Source of the DNA: Gigaspora margarita
Taxonomy: Eukaryota > Glomeromycota > Glomeromycetes > Diversisporales > Gigasporaceae
Assembly: GCA_009809945.1 (NCBI GenBank)
Contig: WTPW01000635.1
Span: 72,980-136,979, forward strand
DNA length: 64,000 nucleotides
Direction: 5' to 3'
Shown here: piece after piece, positions 12,102 through 23,440 of the stretch
Position numbering within the stretch: position 1 is the first letter of the stretch
Layout: each line of letters opens with the position of its first letter
Made by a program: the position numbers and the translations under genes
The notes under the pieces: generated by a model
What the model was told of the DNA's origin: nothing
The model's database searches: none
The model's input: the letters and a program-made list of their open reading frames with translations, nothing else

Positions 12102-12485
12102 TTGCTAGTTATAGCTAAAAAAACAAAGCTTATACACTTTGCTAGAACAAAAAAAAATTTATATACCTACTACCTCTATGAGCATAACCAACTTTTATCT
12201 ACCTAATCTACTATAACTGATGAAAAGAAATTGGAATAATTCAAACAAGAGTATTTTAGTTCAAAAGAAGCTTATATGACAGTTACAGACCAAAGTACTT
12301 GGACAACTATTACCTACAGACCCAGATCAAGCACATCTTTTTCCAACCAGAAATGTGAATGCTATTATTCTTACAACTATTTATATACTGACTGCTCTAA
12401 CAATAAATACTATTATTGCTGTTGCTATGGAAATTTTGTTACCTATTGACCCAAGCAGACCTCTAAACAAAACATTTGTAAAACC

Positions 12486-13662
12486 AGGACCCCAAATAAT
12501 CTATGTGAGGTCATATTTAAAAAATCGCTAATGCAGAGCTATTTTTTTAAAAAGGTAATATTTGAAAAGTAGGTATTGGATAAAATTGATATATTTGAAA
12601 ACAGCTAATGGGCAAAATGAGTATATTTAAAAGAATGCTAGCAGAATAAATTTTATAAATGTTATATTTAAGGGTAGGGGTACGTAGATTATTTTTATAT
12701 AGTTTTATATGGTATTTTGAAATTTTCATATAAAACTGATATATGCTACTAATAAAACTTTTTTAAATTACAACCAATTTTCATTAAAATTTTACAAAAT
12801 ATAAATAAAACAATTTATCTATTATGGTAAAATTTTGAACTATTATTATATTTTAAAAAAATATAGTTGTATATATCACAAAGTTTTTCTGGGTGAGCTC
12901 AAATTTTTCTGGGGTTACACAAAGTCGCTAATTCTGATTGGTCAATTTACGTAAATTTATAAGTTAGTTTTATAATACCTAATCTTTAAAAATATATTTT
13001 TTACTGAGTTTTTAACCAATTTTAATAATTTTACTATTATTAGAATCAGAAAAACCTGCTCTACAAACTTGTCTTAAGTATTAAAATTAGTTTACTTAAT
13101 ATAATTTTTCATAAAATTAATTATAAAAAAAATTTACCATTAAGATTATATATAATTTTAAAATAGTACCCCCTACNNNNNNNNNNNNNNNNNNNNNNNN
13201 NNNNNNNNNNNNNNNNNNNNNNNNNNNNNNNNNNNNNNNNNNNNNNNNNNNNNNNNNNNNNNNNNNNNNNNNNNNNNNNNNNNNNNNNNNNNNNNNNNNN
13301 NNNNNNNNNNNNNNNNNNNNNNNNNNNNNNNNNNNNNNNNNNNNNNNNNNNNNNNNNNNNNNNNNNNNNNNNNNNNNNNNNNNNNNNNNNNNNNNNNNNN
13401 NNNNNNNNNNNNNNNNNNNNNNNNNNNNNNNNNNNNNNNNNNNNNNNNNNNNNNNNNNNNNNNNNNNNNNNNNNNNNNNNNNNNGAGAGTGTTAGTTTAA
13501 AAAATTTTGTTTGAGAACTTATATTTCAAAAAAGATAAGCAATTCCAAACTAGCTACCTAATATTTGAAATATAGCTAAAATATACCAAACTAAAACTAC
13601 TAACCAAAAAATTTTTTATTATGATGCTCAAATAAAATCTCACATAGATTATTCAGGGTCCT
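12486..13662. mobile_element. AGGACCC-ended element with assembly gap
   Basis: Left TIR AGGACCCCAAATAATCTATG and right TIR (read inward) AGGACCCTGAATAATCTATG are near identical for about 25 bp. The 8-bp flanks are GTAAAACC (12478-12485) and GTAAAACT (13663-13670). Removing the insert rejoins the codons of the retrotransposon Cys-rich domain. The seven terminal bases are shared with the 180-bp elements at 56685, 57220 and 62428, but the next bases differ. Internal sequence is AT-rich with no transposase seen; 308 bases are unknown. Confidence 0.75.
13177..13484. other. Assembly gap (308 N)
   Basis: Run of N inside the AGGACCC-ended element. The true length is unknown. Confidence 0.99.
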
Positions 13663-15229
13663 GTAAAACTTGTTTTCAACCAGAACATTTGTATAAAGAC
13701 TGCCTCTAGAACCAATGCTATCAATGTGAACAATATGGATACATTGGGGCCAACTGTTTCCAAATAACTCAGAAACTAGAGAATCAAAAATATGAATATA
13801 GTTGCAGTTTCCAGAATGTAAATGCTCAATGCTTTTCTCATTATACCCTACTATGAACCAACTACTGATATAAATGCAAAGTACCCCAAAAACCTGAAGA
13901 TATTAGGTCATTGAAACAAACAATAGTGTGTAAAGGATATTGAATTGTCTTCCATTTAACTTTGAACTAAAATGACTCTTGAAGCATTGAATTCTTCATC
14001 AATAGTGAAGGCAGAGGAACACTAATGGAATATAAACTTTGCAAAAAACAACATATTAGGTCCAAAATAATTAATCTCAACTCTAGCTGAGAGAATGGCT
14101 GATTCTGTAATCTCAAACACCTTTATGCCTATAAAACTACCTGGGATGTAGAATCTAATCTAAATTACAACCTGTGGACTTGAGTATGCCATTACACTGA
14201 ATCTACTAGAAATACTAGATATAGCTATGACCTTAACCAAAGCCACATCTTTTGCTTAGCTTAGATACAGATTGGAGAGAGCAATGAAGACCTTGACCAT
14301 GCTCGTAAACCTCAATTTAATGCTGTTCTAACCAGGATTATACTTATGTGAAATTAATGTCATTATGAGAGCTCCTTATGTACAATTATCAGAAACAAAA
14401 GAACAAACATTATAGAGAATTCTTGCTGAATCCATTGATATAAGTCATTCAGACTTTGACAAATGGAAAGCTATAAAAAACTTGTAAATGAATTTTGCAA
14501 GACTGCTAGACTTTGTGAAGAATGTATTATGATCAAAATAAATAATTAACTTAGACAATATAAAAATATATACAAAGAATGCTACAAGAATGCCAACCCT
14601 CCTCCAGATCCAGAAACCCCTTCTCTACTTCCAATACCTGAAGCACTCAAACCAAATAAATCTACTATACACATTATAATAGAGCTACCTATAGTTGCAC
14701 CTATCAAAACTGCCTTATCTGTTCTAGAATCAGCTAAACTAATTTAACTCTTGCAGAAACAAATTCCACAACAAGCACAAATTATTACTCTTCTTCAAAA
14801 ACAAACCAAAACCTTTAAATACTAGGAACAGACTATTAAAACTTTACAGAACTGAGTTGTTTACTTTGAAAATTTTCATTATCAATTAAGGGACTTGTAT
14901 ACCAAGTCTTCTGTTTCTATACCTGAGCCTAGTAATTGGGATACTTAAAATTTTTAAATAATTCTGAGAATGATCAAAAACTACTTGAAGACCCAGTAAT
15001 TTGTAGACCCAGAAATATTTGAGAAATATATATGACTCAGAAAATCAGCCCAAAAGTAGGATCCGTTACTACTAACTAAAGAGCCTAGTTCTGATAATTG
15101 CTTCTTGAATTTGCAGTCCTTTTTGCAAAAAATATGACCCAACTAGGTAGAACTGACCTAGTCATTTATCAAATATTTACTAACTATGAACCACCTATTA
15201 GCTTACGATCTTATATGGTGCCTTTTACT

Positions 15230-16690
15230 GAATAAACATTTATAAATGAAGAAGTACAATGAATATTAAAAAATAAATTAATTAATTAGAGAGTTCTCAA
15301 ACTTTGTACTTGTAAATAAGAAAAATAGAAAGAAAAAATTTGTGTAAACTATTGAAAGCTCAATAAAGTTACCAAAAAAACCAGTATCCTTTAACTTAAA
15401 TCGATGAGATGCTTGACTCTCTCACCTGAGCTACTTACTTTCTACCTTAGACCTTATGAGTGAATATTGGCAAGTAAAAATACACCCTGAAGATAGAGAG
15501 AAAACTGCTTTATAACCAGATATGAAACATACAAATTTAATGTCATGCCCTTTGAATTAAGTAATGCTCCTGCTATCTTTTAGCACCCTATGAACAAGGT
15601 TTATAGTAGTATCGCTTATAAATATGTTGTTGTATATTTTGATAATACCAATATTGTCTCTCGCATATTTGATGACCATATCAAACACCTAAGAGAAGTT
15701 TTTACAAGAATATAAAATGCTGGACTGAAGTTGAATATAGAAAAGTGTAAATTTTGGATAAAACAACTACCTTTCTTAGGTTATATTATTGAAAAAAAAA
15801 GAATTTCTCTAGACCCAGACAAAATAACTGCTGTTCAAAATATCCAGCCTCTACAAAATGTAATCTAGCTACAATCATTCTTAGGTCTTGCTGGATATTA
15901 TAGACAATTTATTAAATATTTTTCTTCTATTGCTCACTTTTTTAATCAATTATTGCATAGGGACAACACTTATAAATAGAATATGAAATATCAAAAGGCT
16001 TTTAATGAATTAAAATACTAGTTAACTACAGCCTCTATTCTTATCTATTCAGATTACAGAAAGAAATTTATTCTTGCTACTAATGCATTCTATAAAGAAT
16101 TTGGAGCTACTTTAAGCCAACTCTCCAATGATCAAAAGGAACATCCTATTGTCTATGCTAGTAAAAGTTTAAAAAAGAAGAAATAGGCTTGGTGCTACAG
16201 AAAAAAGGGAAAATGACAAAATTTTGAAAATTAATTTTTTTATATAAATTAATTTAGAATACAATTAGGATCATTTTTTACTTAAGACACAAAAGTAGTT
16301 GTATTAATAAAATTTTGCAATATAGTTCTTTAAAATCTATAATTTTTTATAGCTTATTATAAAATTTATAACATAAAAATTGATTTTCTGAAGATCTTTT
16401 TTTGTTAATTTCTCCTTTTTCTGTAGCACCAAGCCCAAATAAATTATAGTGCTACTGAATTAAAATGTGCTGCTATTGTATAAACCATTAAACATTTTCA
16501 TAAATACTTTGGTACAAGTTATTTTATACTAGTCACATATCACTCTGCTCTTAAATAGTTAAAGTCATCCTAACTAAAAGAACATTTAGATTACAGAATA
16601 ATGAAAGTACAACTGTATCACTTTACTATTATACACAAACCTAGAAGAATCTATTCTAATGTTGATGCTCTCTCTAGATTGCTAACACAG
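15230..16690 (+). pseudogene. gypsy copy 1 reverse transcriptase and RNase H
   Basis: Recognisable blocks: YWQVKIHPEDREKTA, NVMPFELSNAP (GLSNAP in functional RTs), VVVYFDNTNIVS at the catalytic YxDD site (15635-15646), LKLNIEKCKFW, LGYIIE and QSFLGLAGYYRQFIKYFSS. RNase H: FILATNAFYKEFGATLSQ, HPIVYASKSL, then after the insert YSATEL and IKHFHKYFGTSYF, ending KPRRIYSNVDALSRL. The YxDD box reads YFDN, so a catalytic Asp is lost. Stops at Gln or Trp positions include FQH to F-stop-H, AIVWAIK to IV-stop-TIK and ALKWLK to ALK-stop-LK. A one-base deletion precedes the TRYE motif. Predicted inactive. Confidence 0.8.
16186..16435. mobile_element. Miniature inverted-repeat element, TIR GGCTTGGTGCTACAG
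   Basis: A 250-bp AT-rich insertion in the RNase H region. The left end GGCTTGGTGCTACAGAAAAA is matched at the right end for over 20 bp. Flanks GAAATA and CAAATA suggest a short, imperfect target duplication. Removing it joins KSLKKKK to NYSATEL, the expected RNase H sequence. Non-coding. Confidence 0.75.
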
Positions 16691-16716
16691 ACACATCCTT
16701 ATATCATTGACTCTAT

Positions 16717-18250
16717 ATGAACTTGGATCAATATCAAAACCTTGTAGAATATTTAGAATTAGATACTCTTCCCTCTGATTTAATGGACAATGAACAAAAG
16801 ACAATTATTAACCAAGCTAGACAATATGAAGTAAAAAATAAATTACTATATAAAAAGAATAAAAAAGATCCAGACAAACTTATTAGAGTGATCAGATAGA
16901 CTGAAGTTGAGCCTATATTGTACATAATGCATAATCATTCTACTGCTGAACATTTAAGAACAAATGCTATGTATTACAAAATATCTGAATGATATTATTG
17001 GGACCAAATGTATAAAGATGTTCAGAATTATATTACTCTTGTAAAATATATCAAAAATGAGTAAAAAGCAAAAGAAAAGAACCTTTCTATCCTATTCAAG
17101 TTGGAAGAGCTTTTGAATGTATTGGAATTGATTTAGTCAGACCTCTTCTGATCACTTCTCGAATAATCATTATATCATTGTTGCAAATGATTACCTTACT
17201 CGCTGACCAGAAGCCAAAGCCATATTTGATACAGGAGCAGAAACTTTTGCAAAGTTTATCTTCAAAGAAATTGTTTATAGACATGGTACCAATGATGATA
17301 CTCTTGGATAACAGAAAGAATTTTGTTAGTGAAATCATAAGGATATTATATAAAAAGTTCTTAATAAAGCATATATTCTCTTTATCTTACCACTCCCAAA
17401 CCAACAGAATAGTTGAAAAATTAAATAGAACCCTTTGCAACCAGTGTTTAAAATAGAAATTTTAATTTACCGGACAATGCACCTGTTATATAAAAAAATA
17501 CCGGTTCAAAAAAAAAAAATCTGCATTAGTAGAAAATGATCATTAGATCATTGGGGCACATAGATGCACGCACCGGTTACTTCAAAAAATTCCGGAACAT
17601 GCACCGTTTGTTGCACCAGCCCAATTTTAAAATACCGGTATATGCAATATAAAAAATGGTAGATCTGGATTTTTATCATGCTATTTTATAACCTGTTTGC
17701 AACACTCTTGCAAAAGTTACAGAAAGTAATAAAGAATAGGATATCTCTATACCTGCTGTATTGTTTGTATATAAGACTAAATAATATGCAACTACAGGAT
17801 ATGCTCTTTTCTACTTAGTATATGGATGACAAGCTATTCTGCTAGTTAAAACTATAATTCCCATAGACCTAGCTGACAAAGATAAAGAAATATCACTCGA
17901 AGATAGTATATTACAATAAGCATTTGAATTAATAAAAGAATTACTGTACCAACATGAAAGTGCCAAACAAAGTACCAACAAATCTCAAAAGAAACAGAAA
18001 GTTAGATTTGATTCAAGAATACAAAAAGAAAAATTCAAAATTGGTAATAAGTATAGATACAAAGAAAAGATATTGAAGCTTCTCATGCAGAAAAATTTGA
18101 AAAAAAGAGAATTGGACCTTTATTATTAAGGATAAATTGAACAATAGAGCTTACAAACTTTGTTCTAGAGATGGAAAAACACTTAAGCAGTATTACAATC
18201 GTGATTGTCTTGTTAGGTATTACAAGAAACAGAATTGGAAACCTATGATT
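16717..18250 (+). pseudogene. gypsy copy 1 integrase
   Basis: Catalyses insertion of retrotransposon DNA. It begins MNLDQYQNLVEYLELD; then LLYKKNKKDPDKLIRVI, the zinc-binding HNHSTAEHLRTNAMYYKI, and the catalytic core around FECIGIDLVRPL, YIIVANDYLTR, EAKAIFDT and KFIFKEIVYRHG. NFVSEIIRILYKKF and YHSQTNRIVEKLNRTLCN follow. The 254-bp element at 17442 splits this last motif. After it, LAKVTESNKE, LFYLVYG and a C-terminal VRFDSRIQKEKFKIGNK end near YNRDCLVRYYKKQNW. Several frameshifts and TAG/TGA stops are present. Confidence 0.75.
17442..17695. mobile_element. hAT-type miniature element (254 bp)
   Basis: Left end CAGTGTTTAAAATAGAAATT, right end read inward CAGGTTATAAAATAGCATGA. Both begin with CAG, as hAT TIRs do. 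It is flanked by exact 8-bp repeats TTTGCAAC (17434-17441 and 17696-17703). Excision restores the integrase NRTLCN codons. It carries internal ACCGG-containing inverted motifs and no ORF. Confidence 0.8.
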
Positions 18251-18442
18251 GTCAATTAGAATTTCTAGAGAAAATTCTTAAAACAGAATAGAAACACAGT
18301 TTATATTAATTTACTTCTTAAATTTAATATGTACAACAATTTTTTTTTATATATATCCTCTACTCTAATCCAAAATGAGAAATTTTTAAAAATACTCTTT
18401 CTTTCTTTTTTCATCTAAAGATTAAGATTCTAAATTCTAAAA

Positions 18443-18808
18443 ATGGAAACCTCTGCTCTTCAACCACAAACATTAACTGCACTAGCAGAATTGGTCAAAC
18501 ATTGGAACCAAGATCTGTTGGTACAACAAAATTGTTTAATTATTACTAATAATCAAGTTGCAGTAATAAACAAAACAGATATTTTATTCTCTTTATTCTT
18601 TTCTACAAAAGACCAGAACCATGATGACCCTGCAAATAATTACTCCTGTGTACCCAAAGCTAACTTTCCTACCCATATGAATAAAACTAATATAGAACCA
18701 GAAGTAACTATATTAGACCTAGAAGCCTGTAGAGACTCTAATAACTATTCGCTAGAACCAGACACTGTGCTTACAAAGATTATCAAAGATTTGATGGAAG
18801 AGAAATAA
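18443..18808 (+). CDS. ORF3 of gypsy copy 1, unknown function
   Basis: A 121-codon frame from ATG 18443 to TAA, undamaged over its length, 190 bp downstream of integrase and upstream of the candidate 3' LTR. It starts METSALQPQTLTALAELVKH. The corresponding position in copy 2 starts MTTPTLQPQMLLALQNLF (51403, minus), so it is conserved between two otherwise diverged elements. Beyond the stop, the shifted frame continues with QTLEACYYLEKLYQECSY (about 18920-18980), matched in copy 2 by QTKLLKAYYFLGNLIEKY. The ancestral protein was therefore longer. No zinc site, membrane segment or envelope-like signal is seen. Accessory or structural function is undetermined. Confidence 0.6.
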   Translation: METSALQPQTLTALAELVKHWNQDLLVQQNCLIITNNQVAVINKTDILFSLFFSTKDQNHDDPANNYSCVPKANFPTHMNKTNIEPEVTILDLEACRDSNNYSLEPDTVLTKIIKDLMEEK

Positions 18809-19085
18809 AATACTCTCTTCTGTACAAGCCCTCTTTTAACATTTATTTGAAAAAACCAAGTCAATAAAATAATTGGCTGTTTAAGTCAGAAAACCCTAAA
18901 AAACCAAAAAGAAAGCAGGTTCAAACTTTAGAAGCCTGTTATTATTTGGAAAAACTATACCAGGAATGTAGTTATGCAAATTAATGGAGTGTATGGTTAC
19001 CTGCTATCTAGAATAATATTTGCAAAATCTTGCATTTGATTGGACATTAAAATCTATAATTTTATATGTCAATGTGCTGTCTGGG

Positions 19086-19579
19086 TGTAACATACTTCTA
19101 CTGTTCATGTGGCGTTTTTATGCTCAACTTTTTCTATGTTTAGTTAGTATTGTTATTTTATTGTTATTTATTTCTTAATTTGGCATATTTTGTGGCATAG
19201 TCAGGTGATTGAATCTTCAAATGGGTGATCAAAGCCCCAAATGGATGATCAAATCTCCAAACTAGTAATCAAACCAGATGGGTTATCAATTACTTGTTTG
19301 GAGAATTGATTACCCATTTGGAGATTTGAGTAATTAAAGCTCCTATATATATTAAAAATATATAAAAGTTTGGTTTTAGCTTATGGAGAAAGAACAAGTA
19401 GGGTTGTAGATAGTTTTTTGTAATAATTCAATATATTAATTCATATTAATATAGAGGACCTTTATATCGTAATTATGTATATTTGTTATCATTTTAAGCT
19501 ATTTAATCTTAATCACAATTTGTTCACGATCGAACTAAACTAGCCCGATGTTATCAAGCTCTCTCAACTGATAGTAACA
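19086..19579 (+). repeat. Candidate 3' LTR of gypsy copy 1
   Basis: Begins TGTAACATAC and ends GATAGTAACA, giving TG..CA ends with short inverted termini. It sits where the LTR lies in copy 2, just after ORF3. It contains a TATATATATT box near 19343 and repeated TGATCAAA/TCCAAA motifs with partial inverted symmetry at 19205-19335. There is no second LTR in the window and no clear flanking duplication or polypurine tract, so the boundaries are tentative. Confidence 0.4.
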
Positions 19580-19768
19580 CCAGATATAGTTTTTGTGTTA
19601 TTCTGAGAATGCAGTAATATGTATTATATGGTGGAACAAAATCAGGTAAAATATTCTCTATTGCTATTAGACTGCCTTAAGATTCTAATTGTATTCATTG
19701 CAATCTATTTCAATTTTATTGAGTTTTTATTTAATATTCTATTTAGTAGCATCAACTTACCAAAAATT

Positions 19769-20115
19769 ACTTTACAGACAACTTAGTTTACAGAGAATTT
19801 AATTACAGATAAGATTATTTTACAATCAATTATTCACAAACAAGTTTGTTTTTTGGTAGTTATTTCAATAACATAGTCTTCACAGACAAATTAATTCTAG
19901 TTATTGTCATTAGAATTAAGTTTAAATTTACTGTAAATTCTCAAAATAGTGGGCATGGACATTGTTTCGAGAATTTACAGTAAAGCTGGTGCAATTTATG
20001 AAGAAATTGTTGGCTAAATATATTGTCAACAAAATGATTTTGTCTATGAATTAACCATAACCATATGTATTTTGTCTGTAAATTAATTGTCTATAAACTA
20101 AGTTGCCTATAAAGT
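19769..20115. mobile_element. Inverted-repeat element with internal hairpin
   Basis: The left arm ACTTTACAGACAACTTAGTT is matched by the right arm read inward ACTTTATAGGCAACTTAGTT, with about 45 bp of similarity. Nested inside is a perfect 16-bp inverted repeat (TTTACTGTAAATTCTC) around 19927-19983. No coding potential. Target duplication not resolved. Confidence 0.6.
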
Positions 20116-20415
20116 TACTGTTAATGATTTAATATGAAATATATAACAAAGTGAAAAGTGCAAAGATAGAATGAAAATAAATTCGAATGGCTTATTGGTA
20201 ATATAGACGACCAGAATTATAACAAGTATTATAATATTGAGCAACAGTATTGTGATCATTGATCACTATAACAAAGATAATTTTATTAGTAGAATTTAAG
20301 AGTTTATTTTATTACAATAAAAAAAGTAAAATTAAAGAATTATAAGTGTTATAAAATATATGTAATTGCAGAATTAATATAAATATAAAGAGCAAAAGTT
20401 AGTCTTTTGACTATA

Positions 20416-20559
20416 ACGAATAAAGAGAAGAGAAGCATATAGTACAAATAAAGAGAAGAGAAGCATATAGTAACAAATAAAGAGAAGAGAAGCATATAGT
20501 AACAAATAAAGAGAAGAGAAGCATATAGTAACAAATAAAGAGAAGAGAAGCATATAGTA
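20416..20559. repeat. 29-bp minisatellite, five copies
   Basis: Five nearly identical tandem copies of a 29-bp unit containing AATAAAGAGAAGAGAAGC. Three copies are identical, so the array is young compared with its surroundings. The reverse-strand ORF through it is an artefact of the repeat. Confidence 0.95.
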
Positions 20560-21163
20560 AAGATATTTTATGCCTGAAAGTTGTTTCAGTATGTGTCTTG
20601 TTTAAGTGAGATGTTTATAAATTGATAACTAGTTGAGCAAAATAACAATTTACATCACGTTCCTGGTTTTAGTGCAACAGCATTGCACAGCTACCCTAAT
20701 AAGAAAAATTTTGTAAATATTTTGTAGTTTTCAAAAAAATAAGAGAGCTTATTAAAGTCTCTTTGGGATCCTGTAAAACTAATAGAATATAAAAAGGAGC
20801 TAAACAAGCATATCATGTATATAAACATGATTATATTAAGTACAATATATTTTACTTAGCAATTTGAATAAAATATCAACAGATAATTTCAATAAGCTGT
20901 TAGAGTTGGAAACTTACAAAGTTCATTCTTAAAAGGGATGGAAATATTATAGAACAGATTTTATCATTGAGTAAACTAGAAGGTTTTAAAGATTATCACT
21001 AGTACAACTAGATACAGAATAGTAAATGTTCTTTTATACTTTTATGCTTTTACTCTTATCTATTTATACTTTTACACTTCTATACTTTTGTACTTTTCTG
21101 AAAGATATATAAACCCTAGCTTTTTACTATTCTATTCATTGGACTCAAATTCCCTTTTCTTTC
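20560..21163. other. Non-coding stretch
   Basis: AT-rich, with no ORF or repeat structure that I can support. Near 21020-21100 there are several CTTTTATACTTTTA-like imperfect repeats. Nothing else recognised. Confidence 0.4.
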
Positions 21164-21171
21164 TCTCTAAT

Positions 21172-21511
21172 TAGAGATCCATCGGTCTGGTCTGGACCCT
21201 AAGAGGACTGTTATCATAGTATTTACAGTCTCTGTCTGGTCCACTTCTAACAGTCCTTTAATGATTACATAAATCTTAATGCATAAAATTTTATTGGCCA
21301 AAAATAACATAATTATTTACTGTCAAATGTAAACAAACATCATATGATCTATATTACATCTGATCAAAAATTTTGATTGGATAATACAAATATCATAGTT
21401 ATGTTTACAAGGACCAGTCCCAGGACTAGTCCTTTAATGTTCCATGGTCCTTATCAGTCCCAGTCTGGGGTGGGTCCTGGGCCAGTCTTTTTCAGAACTG
21501 ATGTATCCCTA
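21172..21511. mobile_element. hAT-like miniature element, GGACC/CAGTC-rich ends
   Basis: Left end TAGAGATCCATCGGTCTGG, right end read inward TAGGGATACATCAGTTCTG. Flanks TCTCTAAT (21164-21171) and CATCTAAT (21512-21519) match at 6 of 8. Subterminal repeats of GGTCTGGACC, CAGTCC and GGACTAGTCC give GC-richer ends around an AT core. It resembles the larger element at 42461-43232 in its end composition. Confidence 0.6.
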
Positions 21512-21796
21512 CATCTAATGTTTAGGAATAGTTATCTACCTTAAATATTATACTATAAATAGATAAAATATATCTTTGCCAAATAAATACTTTCTTGCTC
21601 TTTGATAAATAAATATACTGAACTGCTCTAGTAAATAACATTTCACTTGCATACTGCTTTATATCTTCTCTAACCCTTATAAGATCCATATTGGTATGTG
21701 TTGTGTTGCAAGTACTATATAGAAGGCTATAGTCGCTTGTAACAATCTATTAAAAAAAAGCAAGTAAAAAAAAAATTAGAAATAATAATAATACAA

Positions 21797-21956
21797 CAGA
21801 GTGAAACCTGCACTAAATTTTGGTTAAATCTGCTATGCAGATTACATGAAGGTGAAATCTGTGTTAACATATAATATACACTATGCCAACACAGATTTTA
21901 CCCAAACCCTATGTTCAAAGCGGGTTTTACTAAAATCCAGTGTGGGTTTCACCCTG
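21797..21956. mobile_element. Small hAT-like element, TIR CAGRGTGAAACC
   Basis: 160 bp. Left end CAGAGTGAAACCTGCACT, right end read inward CAGGGTGAAACCCACACT, with inverted similarity extending about 35 bp. A second pair of motifs (GGTGAAATCTGTGTTA and its inverse) lies inside. The terminal CAG is hAT-like. The flanking 8-mers match poorly. Confidence 0.6.
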
Positions 21957-23426
21957 ATATATAATAATAAAGTAAAAAAATTAAAACATTAAAATATATA
22001 TATATATAAATAAAAAGCTAATAAAAATGTATTAATATATACTTATCTAAATATTAAATATTTCTAAATTTTATACATTAAAAAAATACATTGAATATTT
22101 ATATATATTTTAATAATTTTTGTATTTCTGCCTGCATTTGTTTTTGGCAATAGCAGAAATCTGTCCAGTATCTTGTCTAACCCAAATCTAATAAGAAGAT
22201 AATTAGTACAAGTTTTTTATTTTTTTAAAAAAAACATAATTTACCTTATCTAGTTGTTTTCATGACCACTATGCTCAGCATAGTAAATAGCACAGATTAT
22301 TTCATAAAATTTTTAATAGAGCAAACTTGTATTCCAAGCTATTCTTATCTTGTTTAAGCATATGCAGTTCTTCTGTTATGCTAACACAAAGATAAAGGCA
22401 TTAGCTTAAATTTTGAGCTACACTAAAAATTGGAATTGTTAGCATATTTAGATATTCATTATAACAAATTTCACAAGTCACAAAGCCATATTCTTGTGAA
22501 TTAATAAAGTATTGAAGAAAATATATAATATAAGGCTATAAAGATCAATTCATATACAATGAATAAAAAAATGAAGCATGTAACAACAAAAAATTATCTT
22601 TATAAATATTAATAAAAAGATCAATATAACATCAGTATGATTATTAATAATTATTACTATTGCCATTAATAAACATACAATTTTTATTGTATATTTATTA
22701 TTAGTAGTTTATTACATTGCTATGGTCTTATATTTATCAAGCCATTTTAGATTTTTTTTTTTTATGTGTCAAAGTTTCCGCTCTGGAGAAAGGCTTTTAT
22801 TCAAGTAAATCAGACCATGGGCACCTTCAGGGGCACCCTGGCATTTGTTACATTGATGAGAGTACAACTAGCCACACCTGCAACTTTTGGTTGCCTATTT
22901 AAGTAGCTATCCGAAGGACCTACACTAGCTGCCATACCTGCAACCCACATACTAGCATTGCCTATTTAAACCCTCTGATCTCTGCTTCTTCTGCCAAGTT
23001 ATTTTTGTATCACTAGTACAGTTCTTCGTTACATAAGTCAGTCAAAGCCAGTTCCAGATGTATCGCAGAATTCTCTTAGGCTACAAAGAAAAATATTGCA
23101 AAAATTATTGTAATAAAAATGTATTAAAATAACTATAAATAAGATTGTTAAAAAAATGCTATCAGAGAAGTGTAGTGTTGAAAAGAAGTACTGGCAGTTG
23201 TCAGAAAAAGAAAATATAGTTATTAGTAAAGTTGTTTGTTGGAAAAAGAAATATAGTTATTAGTAAAAGTATTTGTTAGAGATGTAGTAATTGTAATTGC
23301 TAAATAAATAGTTGCCAGGTAATAGAAATAGTAGTTGTTAGTACTAGTCAATATATTGCTACTTATTATAATAAATATTATAAAATAATAAGCTAAATAT
23401 TTGGTATAAGTCAAATTAGACTTTTT
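21957..23426. other. Non-coding, with a GC-richer duplicated patch
   Basis: Mostly AT-rich and featureless. At about 22790-23040 base composition rises, and ACTAGCCACACCTGCAAC...GCCTATTTAA (near 22867) is repeated as ACTAGCTGCCATACCTGCAA...GCCTATTTAA (near 22926). The patch could be an LTR or promoter fragment, with CTATTTAA acting as a TATA-like box, but no partner copy is present. Confidence 0.35.
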
Positions 23427-23440
23427 AAAAATTATCAAAA

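Larger units (their letters stand above)
12355..13900 (+). pseudogene. gypsy copy 1 Cys/His-rich domain after protease
   Basis: Degraded coding sequence, split by the insertion at 12486-13662. Before it: DCSNNKYYYCCCYGNFVTY then a TGA. After it: CKTCFQPEHLYKDC, NQCYQCEQYGYIGANC and, further on, YKCKVPQKPE. The order and spacing match the intact 201-residue ORF of copy 2 (55057-55662), including HLYKDC and the CKVP motif. The pairs C-x2-C and C-x4-H-x4-C resemble zinc knuckles. Stops are TAG or TGA. Confidence 0.6.
11690..19579 (+). mobile_element. 5'-truncated Ty3/gypsy retrotransposon, copy 1
   Basis: The domain order is protease (11700-12101), Cys/His-rich domain (about 12355-12485 continuing at 13663-13900), Pro-rich and Gln-rich linker (about 14500-14850), reverse transcriptase and RNase H (about 15230-16690) and integrase (about 16717-18250). 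An extra ORF (18443-18808 and beyond) and a candidate 3' LTR (19086-19579) follow. RT before integrase is the Ty3/gypsy order. There is no gag, primer site or 5' LTR upstream. Three unrelated small elements interrupt it at 12486, 16186 and 17442. Many in-frame stops, mostly TAG, make it non-autonomous. Confidence 0.8.

Noticed and set aside
11700-18250. Reassigned TAG codon (alternative genetic code) to explain in-frame TAGs
   Set aside because: TAG falls at conserved positions for both Gln and Trp, TGA and TAA also occur, and missense changes of the same transition type accompany them. Decay explains this better than reassignment.
20416-20559. CRISPR array
   Set aside because: The 29-bp units are contiguous with no spacers, in a eukaryotic context: a minisatellite.
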